Source of the DNA: Bauldia sp.
GTDB lineage: Bacteria; Pseudomonadota; Alphaproteobacteria; Rhizobiales; Kaistiaceae
Length of the DNA: 8,353 bases
Assembly (NCBI GenBank): GCA_020442095.1
Contig: JAGRKY010000043.1
Span: 1 to 8,353 of the forward strand
Reading direction: 5' to 3'
Shown here: positions 7,057 through 8,353 of the stretch, one piece after another
How positions within the stretch are numbered: position 1 is the stretch's first letter
Layout of the letters: each line of letters begins with the position of its first letter
Notes under the pieces: model-generated
Seen by the model: the letters and a program-made list of their open reading frames with translations, nothing else
Databases searched by the model: none
Told to the model about the DNA's origin: nothing
Translations under genes and position numbers: made by a program

Positions 7057-8196
7057 ATGACTGCTGCTGCCGCGACCGCCCGTGACACCGTCCCGCGCCC
7101 GGGGCTGGCCGAGCGGTTCGACCGCCATGCCGGCCGCCTCATGGTGCTGCCGGCGGTCATCGTCATCCTCTGCTTCGCAATCTTCCCGCTGATCATCTCG
7201 GCCTACCTGTCGCTGACGCGCTTCGCGCTCGCGCCGGGCGGCTTCACGCTGAAATACGTCGGCAACTTCAACTACAAGAAGCTGCTCTTCGGGTCGCAGC
7301 AGTATCACCTGCTCGGCACCTTCAAGGAATTCGGCCCGGTCGAGTGGATCATCGTCGCAGCGATGGCAGCGCTCATCCTCTTCCTGCTCGGCCGCTATTT
7401 CATGTCCGGACGGGCGACGATCTTCGGCACCATTGGCCGGCTGATTACCGCGAGCCTGACGATGGGGCTGACCCTGCTCGCCACCGCGACCATCGTCGCC
7501 GGCGGCGTGCCGGGGACGATGGTGACGACCCTGATCTATGTCGTCGTCGGCGTCACCGCCCAGTTCCTGCTCGGCCTCGGGCTCGCCATGCTCTGCGCCC
7601 AGGCGATCCGCGGCCGCAACTTCTTCCGGGTGCTCTTCTTCGTGCCGCTGATGGTGACCCCGGTCGGCATCGCCTACACCTTCCGAATGCTGGCGGACAT
7701 CCAGAAGGGCCCCTTCGCGCCGCTCCTCCAGTCGCTCGGCGTCACCCAGTGGTCATGGGCGACGGACGCCTGGTCGGCGCGGCTGATGGTGCTGGTCGGC
7801 GACACCTGGCAGTGGACGCCCTTCATGTTCATCGTCCTGCTCGCGGCGATCGAGAACCAGCCGCGCGACCAGGTCGAGGCGGCGCGCATCGACGGCGCCA
7901 ACGGCTTCCAGATCTTCCGCGACATCACCTGGCCGGCGATCGCCCCGGTCGCCGCGACGATCGTGCTGATCCGCCTGATCGAGGCGTTCAAGATCGTCGA
8001 CCTGCCCAACGTCCTCACTGGCGGCGGCCCTGGGCTGGCGACGGAATCGATGACGCTGCATTCCTTCATCGCCTGGCGGACGCAGGATCTCGGCGGCTCG
8101 GCGGCGGTCGGCTACATGCTGCTCTTCGTCTCGACCATCGTCTGCGTCTCCTTCTTCAACTTCATGGTGCGGCCGGCGCGCCGTCTCGAATCATGA
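7057..8196 (+). CDS. Sugar ABC transporter permease (CUT1, MalF-like) with two extra predicted helices
   Basis: This is a 379-aa inner-membrane subunit of the importer. The conserved EAA loop, which docks the ATPase, reads EAARIDGANGFQIFRDITWPAIAP (274 onward, split as EAARIDG and the following helix), and ends near Pro297. Hydrophobic helices lie at about 28-52, 155-182, 190-211, 244-266, 297-316 and 349-371, giving the standard six. Two further helices (96-115 and 130-150) sit between the KKLLFG loop and the TLIYVVVGV helix, where ordinary CUT1 permeases of about 290-310 aa continue directly. The short link between them carries Arg113, Arg119 and Arg128, which fits a cytoplasmic loop by the positive-inside rule. 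The ATG is 90 bp after the binding-protein stop with a weak ribosome binding site. The stop overlaps the next gene as ATGA. Confidence 0.92.
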   Translation: MTAAAATARDTVPRPGLAERFDRHAGRLMVLPAVIVILCFAIFPLIISAYLSLTRFALAPGGFTLKYVGNFNYKKLLFGSQQYHLLGTFKEFGPVEWIIVAAMAALILFLLGRYFMSGRATIFGTIGRLITASLTMGLTLLATATIVAGGVPGTMVTTLIYVVVGVTAQFLLGLGLAMLCAQAIRGRNFFRVLFFVPLMVTPVGIAYTFRMLADIQKGPFAPLLQSLGVTQWSWATDAWSARLMVLVGDTWQWTPFMFIVLLAAIENQPRDQVEAARIDGANGFQIFRDITWPAIAPVAATIVLIRLIEAFKIVDLPNVLTGGGPGLATESMTLHSFIAWRTQDLGGSAAVGYMLLFVSTIVCVSFFNFMVRPARRLES

Positions 8197-8353
8197 CCGA
8201 CGATCGCTCCCTGATGCGCCGCCTGTTCGAGCCGAAGGCGCTCGACCAGCAGGCGCCGGCCTCCAAGGTCCTCACCTACGGGCTGCTCGTGCTGTGGTCG
8301 CTGGTCGTGCTGGTGCCGCTCTACTGGGTGCTGATCACCGCCTTCAAGAACGA
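8193..8353 (+). CDS. Second sugar ABC transporter permease (CUT1, MalG-like), N-terminal part only
   Basis: The ATG at 8193-8195 overlaps the TGA of the preceding permease (ATGA), typical of translational coupling. The 53 readable codons give a short polar N-terminus, then the hydrophobic stretch LLVLWSLVVLVPLYWVLITA and the sequence FKN. The PLYWVLxTAFK block is typical of the first helix and following loop of MalG-type permeases. It would pair with the upstream permease as a heterodimer. The rest, including its EAA loop, lies beyond the window. Confidence 0.85.
   Translation, partial: MTDDRSLMRRLFEPKALDQQAPASKVLTYGLLVLWSLVVLVPLYWVLITAFKN

Noticed and set aside
4414..7308. A 964-codon open frame on the minus strand
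   Set aside because: It lies antisense to the kinase and binding-protein genes, which have clear family motifs. Its translation is a repetitive Arg/Val/Asp/Glu-rich sequence of the kind GC-rich DNA gives when read opposite a real gene.

Overview
The window is GC-rich chromosomal DNA of an alphaproteobacterium, most likely of the order Hyphomicrobiales (Rhizobiales). The evidence is the strong G/C bias at third codon positions, the dense ABC-transporter and SDR content, and a pair of intergenic repeats of the CTTCGAGG...CACCTCAGGATGAC type, which I remember as common in that order. No RNA gene, CRISPR array, phage gene or insertion sequence is visible.

Layout. (1) 3-419 (+) is the C-terminal end of a metal-dependent amidohydrolase whose start lies outside the window. 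(2) 420-630 is a convergent intergenic spacer with two inverted copies of the repeat. (3) 631-2222 (-) is a two-gene operon of short-chain dehydrogenases (SDRs). They are separated by 11 bp, with a ribosome binding site overlapping the upstream stop codon. (4) 2223-2482 is a divergent promoter region. (5) 2483-3376 (+) is a ten-helix EamA/DMT-type transporter. (6) 3456-5286 (+) is a tightly linked pair: a SIS-domain protein resembling fructosamine-6-phosphate deglycases (FrlB/FraB type) and a PfkB kinase resembling FrlD. (7) 5287-5496 is a leader with a plausible promoter, a small hairpin and a strong ribosome binding site. (8) 5497-8353 (+) is a CUT1-type sugar ABC importer: a secreted solute-binding protein, a first permease with two apparent extra membrane helices, and the first 53 codons of a second permease. 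The window ends there, and no ATPase subunit is seen.

How the genes may work together. The kinase, deglycase and binding-protein-dependent importer make the set known from frl-type operons for Amadori compounds (fructosyl amino acids). The importer would bring in the fructosamine, the kinase would phosphorylate carbon 6 of the sugar, and the deglycase would split it to glucose 6-phosphate and the free amino acid or amine. The deglycase keeps a Glu/His pair at the same 16-residue spacing as the known enzymes. The exact substrate cannot be read from the sequence. The EamA protein lies on the same strand just upstream and could be an exporter or permease for a related compound. The two SDRs and the amidohydrolase may belong to a neighbouring catabolic module rather than to this pathway.
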